DNA from: Pirellulales bacterium
Lineage (GTDB): Bacteria > Planctomycetota > Planctomycetia > Pirellulales > JAEUIK01
Length of the DNA: 64,000 nucleotides
Reading direction: 5' to 3'
Assembly: GCA_019694435.1 (NCBI GenBank)
Contig: JAIBBZ010000014.1
Span: forward strand, 62,001 to 126,000
In this document: positions 45,655 through 53,019 of the stretch, piece after piece
Numbering within the stretch: the first letter of the stretch is position 1
Layout: the number at the start of each line of letters is the position of its first letter
Program-made: the position numbers and the translations under genes
Notes under the pieces: generated by a model
What the model was told of the DNA's origin: nothing
Database searches by the model: none
The model's input: the letters and a program-made list of their open reading frames with translations, nothing else

Positions 45655-45886
45655 AACCGAGGATCTGGCCGGCGTGCAGCGGGTCGTCCGCTTCGACGAG
45701 CATCTCGCTCAACCGCCCACGCGCCGGCGCCGGCAAATCGACCGTGACGCTTTCGCCCAGCACCTCGAGCAGACGGTCGCCCTCGTGGACCAACTGGCCG
45801 AGTTCGACCAGCCAGACGCTGGCCGTGACGGGCTCATGACCCAACCCCAGATCGGGCATCACCACCGGGCAGCGCATCGCGTTCAA
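45614..45886 (-). CDS. lipoyl/biotinyl-domain-like small protein lacking the acceptor lysine
   Basis: A 90-residue protein whose length and pattern match a single lipoyl domain: PVVMPDLGLG at the start, GQLVHEGDRLLEVLGE, VTVDLPAPARGRLSEMLV and HAGQILGFIA at the end. In lipoyl domains the hairpin turn reads E(T/S)DKA with the modified lysine; here the aligned residues are G44-E45-S46-V47, so Ser46 occupies the lysine position. There is no lysine at all in the protein. It overlaps lipA by 4 bases (ATGA) and follows lipB-lipA in one operon. A scaffold or regulatory domain without modification is more likely than a carrier. Confidence 0.8.
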   Translation of the reverse strand: MNAMRCPVVMPDLGLGHEPVTASVWLVELGQLVHEGDRLLEVLGESVTVDLPAPARGRLSEMLVEADDPLHAGQILGFIATDEESSSPPA

Positions 45887-46791
45887 CTCGCCGGCGGCGC
45901 CTGGGCCATGTCCCGGGCATGATAACTCGAGCGCACGAACGGTCCGCTGGCCACCTGGGCAAATCCCATCCGGCGCGCCAACTGGCCGAGCACCTCGAAT
46001 TCTTCCGGCGTCACATAACGCACCACGGGCAGATGCTCGGGCGAAGGCTGCAGGTACTGCCCGAGCGTCAGCAGCTCGCAGCCGACCGCCAACAGATCGG
46101 CCAGCGTGTCGAGCAGTTCGTCGCGCGTCTCGCCGAGCCCCAGCATCAGGCCGCTCTTCGTGCGAATGGCCGGGTTGAGCCGCTTCACTTCGGCCAGCAA
46201 TTCGAGGGTCCAGCGGTAGTTCGCCTTGCGGCCGCGCACGGCGCGGTAGAGCCGCGGCACGGTCTCGGTATTGTGATTGAACACCTCGGGCGCCGCCTCG
46301 ACGACGCGTCCCAGCGCCGCTCGGTTGCCGGCGAAATCGGGCGTGAGCACCTCGACCGACATGGCGCCGCGCTCGCGGACCGCTCGCACGCAGCGAAAGA
46401 AGTGTTCGGCGCCGCCGTCCGCCAGGTCGTCGCGCGTCACCGAGGTGATCACGACGTGCTCAAGCCCCAGCCGCGCGGCCGCTTCAGCCAGGCGTTGTGG
46501 CTCGTCGTCTTCGACCGCCTGCGTCTTGCCCTTGGCGACCGAGCAGAACCCGCAGGGCCGCGTGCAGACTTCGCCCAGGATCATGAACGTGGCCGTCTTC
46601 TGCGACCAGCATTCCATCCGGTTGGGACACCGCGCATGCTCGCACACCGTCGCCAGGTGCAGCTCGTCGAGCAGCCGCGAGGTGTAGTGGTTCGCATTCC
46701 CCTTGGGCACGTTGCGCTTCAGCCAACGCGGCAGCCGCGGGGCGGGCTCGGGATCGGGCTCGGCAGAAATGACCGGCAGGTTAAGAAGCAT
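45883..46791 (-). CDS. lipA: lipoyl synthase
   Basis: A 302-residue radical SAM enzyme that inserts two sulfurs into protein-bound octanoyl groups to form lipoyl. Both clusters are present: the auxiliary cluster cysteines Cys50, Cys55 and Cys61 (Cx4Cx5C), and the radical SAM cysteines Cys76, Cys80 and Cys83 in CTRPCGFC. The C-terminal serine ligand lies in VRSSYHA. ATG 46791 overlaps the end of lipB by 11 bases. The upstream frame continues to 46884 but this part lies inside lipB. The enzyme looks fully functional by sequence. Confidence 0.96.
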   Translation of the reverse strand: MLLNLPVISAEPDPEPAPRLPRWLKRNVPKGNANHYTSRLLDELHLATVCEHARCPNRMECWSQKTATFMILGEVCTRPCGFCSVAKGKTQAVEDDEPQRLAEAAARLGLEHVVITSVTRDDLADGGAEHFFRCVRAVRERGAMSVEVLTPDFAGNRAALGRVVEAAPEVFNHNTETVPRLYRAVRGRKANYRWTLELLAEVKRLNPAIRTKSGLMLGLGETRDELLDTLADLLAVGCELLTLGQYLQPSPEHLPVVRYVTPEEFEVLGQLARRMGFAQVASGPFVRSSYHARDMAQAPPAS

Positions 46792-47548
46792 GGGCCACGT
46801 GGGCGGCAGGCACTGGCCGCGGGGCGCGCAGCAGCGGGTGACCGGTGTAAAGATGGACCCGTTCGATGCCCATCGCTCGGGCAAATTGATCGATCACGGC
46901 CGACCGCAGGGCCGCCATTTTGACCGCCTGCTGCCGCTCGGCCACGAGCGAACTCATCCGCAGATTCGATTGGGGGTCGGCTTGAATGCCGCGCCAGGCG
47001 GCCGCCGTGGGCCCGACATTGATGATGGCCCCGTGATAGGTCGTCCAGTATTTGACGCTCGCGCCGACGGCCACGAGTTGCCCGGTTCGCCCCCAAATGC
47101 CGCGGCGGCCGCGCAACGACAACGTGCCCATCTTCAACTGCAACAGCGCCTCGTAGAGGCTGCCCAGGAATCGATCGAGATACGCGCCGACCGAAAGCCC
47201 GTAGAACCGTAGCGGCACGATCGGGTAGACGGCCAACTGGCCGGGCCCATGCCACAGGCAGCCTCCGCCGCGATTCACCCAGCGGATCGGCAGGCCTTGG
47301 GCGCGCAATTCGTCGTCACGGTAACGGATGTGGGCCCGGGACCCGTGGCGACCGATGGTCACGATCGGCTCGTGCTCGCACAGCAACAGGGCGATCTGCC
47401 CGTCGTCGCGGCCGGTACATTCATAGACCAGGCGATGCTGCAGCGCGAGGGCCGATTCGTATTCGACCGCGCCCAAGGTGTACGCCTCAACCGCCGGCGC
47501 CGGGTCGGCCGGGGAAGCAGCATCGATATTGACGAGCACTCTGGACAT
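46781..47548 (-). CDS. lipB: LipB-family octanoyltransferase homologue with atypical active site
   Basis: A 255-residue protein from ATG 47548. The overall LipB pattern is clear: IVTIGRHG, HGPGQLAVYPI (residues 100-110), YHGAIINV and SSLVAER. LipB enzymes move octanoyl from acyl carrier protein to lipoyl domains using a catalytic Cys and Lys. Counting without gaps from the conserved HG, the Lys position (KIAAIG in other LipBs) is Gln158 and the PCGI cysteine is Asp191, so both are missing. Cys97 is found in RGGGCLWHGPGQ, where typical sequences have a hydrophobic residue. The activity is therefore uncertain, with a shifted nucleophile possible. The gene precedes lipA with overlap. Confidence 0.85.
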   Translation of the reverse strand: MSRVLVNIDAASPADPAPAVEAYTLGAVEYESALALQHRLVYECTGRDDGQIALLLCEHEPIVTIGRHGSRAHIRYRDDELRAQGLPIRWVNRGGGCLWHGPGQLAVYPIVPLRFYGLSVGAYLDRFLGSLYEALLQLKMGTLSLRGRRGIWGRTGQLVAVGASVKYWTTYHGAIINVGPTAAAWRGIQADPQSNLRMSSLVAERQQAVKMAALRSAVIDQFARAMGIERVHLYTGHPLLRAPRPVPAAHVAHAS

Positions 47549-47775
47549 CGTTCGACTCGCATGCACGTCTGCCTGACGCGCAAATCCCCGAACCGCGGCG
47601 GCGTGCAGTCGCCTGCGCACGGCTCGCTCGTCCGACGGGGCACGTTATGGTTCACGCCTGGTTCCTTCCCTGCAGGCCACGTCACAAGGTACTCTAACAA
47701 GAGCCGCTGCGCCGGAAAAGCGCGATTGGCGGCCGTGGCCGGCCCGTTGGGACGATTGCAGACAGGAGACGAATT
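47549..47775. other. divergent intergenic region between lipB and smpB
   Basis: 227 bases holding the promoters of both genes. I see no consensus pair of hexamers on either strand. The AGGAG at 47764-47768 near its right end is the ribosome-binding site of smpB. Confidence 0.4.
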
Positions 47776-48267
47776 ACGGCCAAGTCCTCGAAAAAAAGCG
47801 ATCGCAACCAGGCCAGCGACAACGAACGATTGATCGCCCAGAACCGCCGCGCGCGCCACGAGTACGAGGTGCTCGACACCTTGGAATGCGGCATCGTGCT
47901 GGTGGGGAGCGAGGTCAAGAGTCTGCGCAACGGTCGGATCTCGCTCGACGAGGCCCATGCCCGCATGAAAGCCGACGAAGTTTGGCTGGTGGGCTGCGAC
48001 ATTGCCGAGTACGTCCAGGCCAATCGCTTCAACCACGACCCGCGCCGCCCGCGCAAGCTGCTGCTGCACCGCCGCGAAATCAACAAATTTGCCAGCCGGG
48101 CCTACGAAAAAGGGCTCACGCTCGTGCCGCTGAAGATGTACTTCAAAGACGGCAAGGCCAAGGTGCTGCTGGGCATCTGTCGCGGCAAGCAACTGCACGA
48201 CAAGCGCGAGACGATGAAGCAGGCCGACGCCAAACGCGAGATGGCCCGCGCCTTGCGCCGCCGCTAG
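47776..48267 (+). CDS. smpB: SsrA-binding protein SmpB, likely starting at ACG
   Basis: SmpB binds tmRNA and helps rescue stalled ribosomes. The core is unmistakable: NRRARHEYEVLDTLECGIVL, VGSEVKSLRNGRISL, FNHDPRRPRKLLLHR and the C-terminal basic tail KRETMKQADAKREMAR. The core is in frame from 47830 with TTG as the first standard start, but no ribosome-binding site precedes it. Upstream the frame stays open and reads TAKSSKKSDRNQASDNERL, a typical SmpB N-terminus. The codon at the right place is ACG 47776, followed by GCC AAG, with AGGAG seven bases upstream; ATT 47773 is the alternative. I place the start at ACG (163 residues, MAKSSKK-). Confidence 0.9.
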   Translation, partial: TAKSSKKSDRNQASDNERLIAQNRRARHEYEVLDTLECGIVLVGSEVKSLRNGRISLDEAHARMKADEVWLVGCDIAEYVQANRFNHDPRRPRKLLLHRREINKFASRAYEKGLTLVPLKMYFKDGKAKVLLGICRGKQLHDKRETMKQADAKREMARALRRR

Positions 48268-48340
48268 CCACACTTACCAGGGCCCTTGGCGAACCGCCCC
48301 CGTGGCAGGTAAGCTGATCGGACTGTAATCCAATAGCTCC

Positions 48341-48361
48341 TGTAATTGATTTGCATTAACA
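48341..48361. promoter_or_regulatory. candidate operator dyad upstream of the ABC locus
   Basis: A 21-base AT-rich dyad with half-sites TGTnAnTG and CAnTnACA around a 5-base centre. It lies 10 bases before the ATG of the ABC transporter ATPase, inside a 40-base AT-rich patch (48321-48361) unusual for this GC-rich region. A related TGTAATCCAAT lies at 48324-48334, 17 bases to the left of TGTAATTGAT. The symmetry resembles Fur/Zur-family operators in size, but no exact consensus is matched. Confidence 0.35.
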
Positions 48362-48371
48362 ACTGCCGCCC

Positions 48372-49043
48372 ATGCTTCAGTTGCGCGACGTGGTCAAGAC
48401 GTTCCTGCTGCCCGACGGCTCGGCGCTGCGCATCTTGGAAGTGCGCAATTTCCAGGTCGCCGCGGGCGAGCAGCTCGCGCTGGTCGGGCGCAGCGGCAGC
48501 GGCAAGACCACGCTGCTGCACATCATCGCCGGCATCAGCCGCCCCGATAGTGGCGCGGTCGAAATCAACGGCACCGATATCACGCAGCTGCCGGAAGCGG
48601 CCCGCGACCGGTTTCGCGCACTGCGCATCGGCTACGTGTTTCAGACGTTCAACCTGCTGCCGGGCTTCTCGGCGTTGGAGAACGTGCTGTTGTCGATGGC
48701 CTTCACCGGCGAGCGCACCGACCCGGAACGGGCCCGATCGCTGCTCCAACGCGTGGGCCTGGGGCATCGGCTCGGCCATCGGCCGCCGATGATGTCGGTC
48801 GGCGAGCAGCAGCGCGTGGCCGTGGCCCGGGCCCTGGCGAACAAGCCGCGTCTGGTGCTGGCCGACGAGCCAACGGCCAACGTCGACTCAAAGCATCAAC
48901 AACAGGTCGTCGACCTGTTGCGGCAGACCTGCCGTGACGAGGGCGCGGCCCTGATCGTAGTCACACACTCCGACGACGTTTCGACGCAGTTCGATCGCCT
49001 CGAGCGACTCGACGACATCAACCTGGTGGCACGCGAGTCATGA
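48372..49043 (+). CDS. ABC transporter ATP-binding protein (LolD/MacB type)
   Basis: A 223-residue ATPase. Walker A is GRSGSGKTT at residues 39-47, signature MSVGEQQRVA at 141-150, Walker B LVLADEPT at 161-168 and the H-loop VVTHS follows. Length and signature place it in the LolD/MacB/FtsE group, which works with FtsX-type permeases in the inner membrane. It is translationally coupled to the permease gene by ATGA (49040-49043). The dyad described upstream may control it. No ribosome-binding site close to consensus is seen, so a leaderless or dyad-regulated transcript is possible. Confidence 0.9.
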   Translation: MLQLRDVVKTFLLPDGSALRILEVRNFQVAAGEQLALVGRSGSGKTTLLHIIAGISRPDSGAVEINGTDITQLPEAARDRFRALRIGYVFQTFNLLPGFSALENVLLSMAFTGERTDPERARSLLQRVGLGHRLGHRPPMMSVGEQQRVAVARALANKPRLVLADEPTANVDSKHQQQVVDLLRQTCRDEGAALIVVTHSDDVSTQFDRLERLDDINLVARES

Positions 49044-50569
49044 GCCTGTGGAAAATTGCCTGGCGTAGCCTGGCCCAGCGGCGGCTGGCCTCGATCCTGA
49101 CGGCCTTTTCGATGGCCCTCGGCGTGGCCCTGGTCATCGCTGTGCTGGTCATCCATTCGGTGGTCGAACGCCAGTTCACCCAGACGGCCACGGGTTACGA
49201 CCTGATCGTCGGGGCCAAGGGTGGCCGCCTGCAATTGGTGCTCAACACCGTTTATCACCTCAGCACGCCGATCGAAAACGTCCCTTGGAAGTATTACGAG
49301 GAATTCTTGCCCGGCGGAAAGTACGCCAGCCAGGTCTCCGTGGCGATCCCGTATTGCCTGGGCGACAACTACCAGGGTTACCGCGTCGTCGGCACCGTGC
49401 CGGCCATGTTCGAGCAGCTCGAGTATGCGCCGGGGGATCGTTACCAATTTCGCGAAGGCAAGAATTTTCACCAGGATGATTTCTTCGCGGCGGTGGTCGG
49501 CGACCAGGTGGCGCGGCGTACCGGTCTCAAGGTGGGCGATGAGTTCCAGCCCACCCACGGCGTGACCTCGGACGATGGCCATAAGCACGACGCCTTCCAT
49601 GTCGTGGGCATCCTGGCCCCCACTGGTACGCCGAACGATCGGGCCCTGTTCGTGAACATGGAAGGCTTCTACCTGCTCGATGGCCACGCCAAGGAAGCCC
49701 CCAAGAAGCCGAAGCCGGCCGAGGCGCCGAAGGACGAGCATGTCGAGGGCGAACACTCCGACGCCGAGCACGGCGACCACGAACATGGTGACCACGAGCA
49801 GGGCGAGCATGCGGAGCACGAGCACGGCGAAGAACATCCTGCCGAAGGACACGAACACGAAGGCGAGCACGACCATGCACACGAGGGCGAACACGCCGAG
49901 CATGATCATGACCACGATCATGAACATGACCACGCCCACGACGAGCACGGCCATCACCACGAGCCGCTACCGGTCGATCAACGCGAAGTAACGGCCATCC
50001 TGCTGCGGACGAGCACCCCGTTGGCCGCCCTGTCGTTGCCGCGGGCCGTGAACAAGGAACCCTTCGCCCAGGCGGTGCTGCCGGCCCGGGAGATCTTCAG
50101 CCTGTTCGAAGGCATCGTCGCCAACCTGGAGCGGATCCTGTTGCTGCTGGCCTGGCTGATCGTGGTCGTGGCCAGCATCGGCGTGATGGTGTCGATCTAC
50201 AACTCGATGGCCGAGCGGCAGCGAGAAATCGCCGTGATGCGGGCCCTGGGTGCCCGGCGCGGAACCGTGCTAACCATTGTGCTGTTCGAATCCATCCTCC
50301 TGTCTCTATTGGGGGGGCTCTTGGGGGTCGTGCTCGGTCACGGGTTGATCGCCCTGCTCAGCCCGATCATTACAGCCCAAACCGGGGTCTCGATCGGAGC
50401 GTTTCAGTTCGGATTGTCGAGCTATCAGCTTGGGAATTGGCAGATTGATATAATCTGGGAATTGGCCCTGGTGCCGATCCTGATTGTGCTGGCCGCGCTG
50501 GCCGGATTTTTGCCGGCGGTCGCCGCCTATCGGACCGATGTCGCCAAGGCCCTCACTGCAACCCCCTGA
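49040..50569 (+). CDS. FtsX/MacB-type ABC permease with histidine-rich extracytoplasmic loop
   Basis: A 509-residue membrane protein. The N-terminal membrane segment (ILTAFSMALGVALVIAVLVI) is followed by a long periplasmic domain (about residues 45-370), then three C-terminal segments (ILLLLAWLIVVVASIGVMVS, VLTIVLFESILLSLLGGLLG and ELALVPILIVLAALAGFLP), and the FtsX motif MAERQREIAVMRALGARRG. Inserted in the periplasmic domain at residues 231-308 is an acidic, histidine-rich stretch, 27 His in 78 residues. This suggests binding of Zn, Ni, Co or Cu. With the neighbouring exported genes it resembles a metal-handling locus and differs from a lipoprotein-sorting system. Confidence 0.88.
   Translation: MSLWKIAWRSLAQRRLASILTAFSMALGVALVIAVLVIHSVVERQFTQTATGYDLIVGAKGGRLQLVLNTVYHLSTPIENVPWKYYEEFLPGGKYASQVSVAIPYCLGDNYQGYRVVGTVPAMFEQLEYAPGDRYQFREGKNFHQDDFFAAVVGDQVARRTGLKVGDEFQPTHGVTSDDGHKHDAFHVVGILAPTGTPNDRALFVNMEGFYLLDGHAKEAPKKPKPAEAPKDEHVEGEHSDAEHGDHEHGDHEQGEHAEHEHGEEHPAEGHEHEGEHDHAHEGEHAEHDHDHDHEHDHAHDEHGHHHEPLPVDQREVTAILLRTSTPLAALSLPRAVNKEPFAQAVLPAREIFSLFEGIVANLERILLLLAWLIVVVASIGVMVSIYNSMAERQREIAVMRALGARRGTVLTIVLFESILLSLLGGLLGVVLGHGLIALLSPIITAQTGVSIGAFQFGLSSYQLGNWQIDIIWELALVPILIVLAALAGFLPAVAAYRTDVAKALTATP
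49730..49963 (+). repeat. histidine/acidic low-complexity segment inside the permease gene
   Basis: The DNA encodes degenerate repeats built from GEH, AEH, DHE and DHDH units. It is in frame, has no stop and is part of the permease. The high variability of such segments between strains makes repeat-length change likely. Confidence 0.7.
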
Positions 50570-50653
50570 GTTTGCCCTGTGGCGCTCGGCGATGCCCGAA
50601 CCGCTCGCCGTGCCTCGCCGTGTGGTGCGAACGCTTTTTTTGGAGTTGAGGCG

Positions 50654-52291
50654 ATGAATCGTGTTTCGCGCCGCTGGCTGGCCTGCTTGTGTCTCGGATT
50701 GGCCGGGGCGGCGCTGGCCGTGCCCGCGATCGCTTGGGCGTGCCCCTTCTGCAGCGCCGTTTCGCTGACTTTCAGCGAGGAGATGGCGCAAAGCGACATC
50801 GTGGTGATCGCCAAGATCGTCGCCCGCGCGCCGGCTCCCGATCCGAATGCCCCGCTCGACACTCCGGCTCCAATGACCGGGTTCGAGATCCTGCAAGTAC
50901 TCAAGGGCCAGGACTCGCTAGGCGACGTCAAGGAGATCAAGGCGGTTTACTTCGGCCAGGACCCCGACGATGCGCAGTTTCTGCTGATGGGCATTGGCAA
51001 GACCGACACGCAATGGTCTACACCCATCGCCTTGTCGCCGCGTGCCGTGGAGTATCTGGGCAAGCTGCCCGCCCTGCCCGCCAAGGGGCCGGAACGGCTG
51101 GTCTTCTTTGAACAGTACCTCGAAGACGCCGACGACCTGATGGCCCGCGACGCGTACGACGAGTTTGCCCGGGCCCCGTACGCCGAAGTGCTGGGCCTGA
51201 AGCCGCACATGCATCGCGACAAGCTGCTCGGCTGGATCGCCGATCCGAAGATCATGACCAGCCATCGGCGGCTGTACCTGACCATGCTGGGCGTGTGCGG
51301 CCAGCCGGAAGACATCGCGCTGCTGGAGCAAATGATCAAGTCCGAGGACCGCGAGGTAAAAACGGCACTCGATGCGCTGATCGCTTGCTACCTCACGCTT
51401 AAGGGGCCCGACGGATTGCCGCTTGTCGACGACCTGTTTCTTAAGAACACCCAGGCCGAATACACCGACACGTATTCGGCCATCATGGCGCTGCGGTTCC
51501 ACGGGCAGGAAGAAAAGATCTTGCCCATGGACCGGCTGTTGGCCTCGTTGCGGCTGATGCTCGATCGACCCGACCTCGCCGACCTGGTCATTCCGGACCT
51601 GGCGCGGTGGGAAGATTGGTCGGTCGTCGATCGGCTGGTCGAGCTGTTCAAGTCGGCCGACGAGAAGTCGTCCTGGGTCCGTGTGCCGGTGATCAACTAC
51701 CTGCGGGCCTGCCCACTGCCCGCGGCTAAGGACAAGATCGACGAACTGGCGAAGATCGATCCGGATGCCGTGCAACGTGCCAATAGCTTCTTCCCCTTGG
51801 CGCCCGCTGGCGCCGATCCCCAGGTAGCCACGGCGCCGGGATCAACCACCGGCAGCGCTACGGCCGACGCGGCCGAGCCGGGAGATGCCGCGCCGGCGAC
51901 GACTGCTTCGACCACGGAGCCCGCGGGCACCACGGCCGAGTCGCCCGATTCAGCGAACGCGACCGGCTCGCCCGTCGCCGGAACGCCCTCCGACCTCCCC
52001 CCTGCCCCGGTCGCCGAGCCGGAGACGTCGAGCACGCCAACCGACTCGGCCTCGACTCCGCCCGTGGCCCCGGCCGCAGAGACGGCCGCGTCGAGCCAGC
52101 AGCCGGCTGCCGAAGCGCCGGAAGCCGCCGCGCCCGCGGCGACCACCGGGAAGCCCACCCCGAAGGCGGGCGAATCTCAGGGCGCAGGCACCAGCCCTGT
52201 GGTCTATATCGCGCCGTTGCTCGTGGCCGGCGCGTTGTTCATGGCTTTCCAGTTGCTGCTGCGGGCGAACCGGCCGTCATCGGCGGCGTAG
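50654..52291 (+). CDS. exported CPFC-motif protein with helical repeats and C-terminal membrane anchor
   Basis: A 545-residue protein. The signal peptide MNRVSRRWLACLCLGLAGAA ends at AIAWA so that the mature protein starts with Cys30-Pro-Phe-Cys33, a CxxC redox or metal-binding motif. Residues 60-400 are helical repeats (for example SHRRLYLTMLGVCGQPEDIA), akin to HEAT-type proteins. Residues 400-510 form an Ala/Pro/Thr/Ser-rich linker, then one membrane segment (VVYIAPLLVAGALFMAFQLL). ATG 50654 has GGAG and GAGG nearby; the frame opens earlier at 50579. It is paralogous to the gene at 53734. The family is not known to me by name. Confidence 0.8.
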   Translation: MNRVSRRWLACLCLGLAGAALAVPAIAWACPFCSAVSLTFSEEMAQSDIVVIAKIVARAPAPDPNAPLDTPAPMTGFEILQVLKGQDSLGDVKEIKAVYFGQDPDDAQFLLMGIGKTDTQWSTPIALSPRAVEYLGKLPALPAKGPERLVFFEQYLEDADDLMARDAYDEFARAPYAEVLGLKPHMHRDKLLGWIADPKIMTSHRRLYLTMLGVCGQPEDIALLEQMIKSEDREVKTALDALIACYLTLKGPDGLPLVDDLFLKNTQAEYTDTYSAIMALRFHGQEEKILPMDRLLASLRLMLDRPDLADLVIPDLARWEDWSVVDRLVELFKSADEKSSWVRVPVINYLRACPLPAAKDKIDELAKIDPDAVQRANSFFPLAPAGADPQVATAPGSTTGSATADAAEPGDAAPATTASTTEPAGTTAESPDSANATGSPVAGTPSDLPPAPVAEPETSSTPTDSASTPPVAPAAETAASSQQPAAEAPEAAAPAATTGKPTPKAGESQGAGTSPVVYIAPLLVAGALFMAFQLLLRANRPSSAA

Positions 52292-52326
52292 AAACCTCAC
52301 GGCGACTCGTTTCGGCTGGCCTTCGC

Positions 52327-53019
52327 ATGAGTACCACGTTCGACTTCGCCCGCGGCTCCCGGGACGGCTTGCCTCCCGAGGACGAGGTGCTGCGCTATCG
52401 GAGCCTGAGCCCGCTGGCGGTGCTCAGCCTGATCCTCGGGGTGTTGTCGGTCGTGGCCTGGCTCGATCCGGCCTTGGGATTTGTGCCGATCCTGGGCGTC
52501 GTCACGGGCATCATCGCCTGGGTGCGGATCAAGCGGGCCCCCAACGACTTTGCGGGGCTGGGGTTTGCCCGCGCCGGCATCGTGATCTCGGTGTTGCTGG
52601 CAACCACCGGCTGGAGTTGGCTGGCTTACAGCTATGCCACCGAAGTGCCAGATGGGTACCAGCGAATCAGCTACGATCTGCTGCAGCCGCCGGCCGATTC
52701 TCCGCCCGACGACGTACCGCCCTCGGCCACGGCGCTCAACGGCAAGCAAGTGTTCGTCAAAGGCTACGTGTATCCCGGGGCATACGAATCGGACGCCGAG
52801 GGCATCACGAAATTCGTGCTCGTCCGCGACAACGGCCAATGCTGCTTCGGCGGCCAGCCGAAGATCACCGATATGATCCATGTGACCCTTACCGGTGGAC
52901 TGCATTTGAAGTATTCGCCGCGCATGCACCACGTGGCCGGAACCTTTCAAGTCGCGCCTTCGAAGGCCGGCGAACTGGGCGGAGTGGTCTACCAGATGAC
53001 GGCGGACTACTTGCGATGA
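52327..53019 (+). CDS. membrane protein with DUF4190-like region and CCFG domain (DUF3299-like)
   Basis: A 230-residue protein. Residues 28-105 have two or three membrane segments, ILGVLSVVAWLDPALGFVPI and ARAGIVISVLLATTGWSWLA, with the GLGFARAGIVIS pattern of DUF4190. The C-terminal about 100 residues form an extracytoplasmic domain with KFVLVRDNGQCCFGGQP (Cys172-Cys173), shared with the next gene. The domain resembles DUF3299 proteins (FLLVxxxxxC), though the CC pair is a variant; the assignment is tentative. The stop overlaps the next start in ATGA style (53016-53019). Confidence 0.75.
   Translation: MSTTFDFARGSRDGLPPEDEVLRYRSLSPLAVLSLILGVLSVVAWLDPALGFVPILGVVTGIIAWVRIKRAPNDFAGLGFARAGIVISVLLATTGWSWLAYSYATEVPDGYQRISYDLLQPPADSPPDDVPPSATALNGKQVFVKGYVYPGAYESDAEGITKFVLVRDNGQCCFGGQPKITDMIHVTLTGGLHLKYSPRMHHVAGTFQVAPSKAGELGGVVYQMTADYLR

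Noticed and set aside
47830-48267. smpB starting at TTG 47830
   Set aside because: No ribosome-binding site precedes it, and a typical SmpB N-terminus is in frame upstream behind AGGAG.
51885-53015. N-terminal half of a 632-residue frame joined to the CCFG lipoprotein
   Set aside because: It overlaps two well-supported genes in other frames; the lipoprotein starts at ATG 53016 with its own signal peptide.
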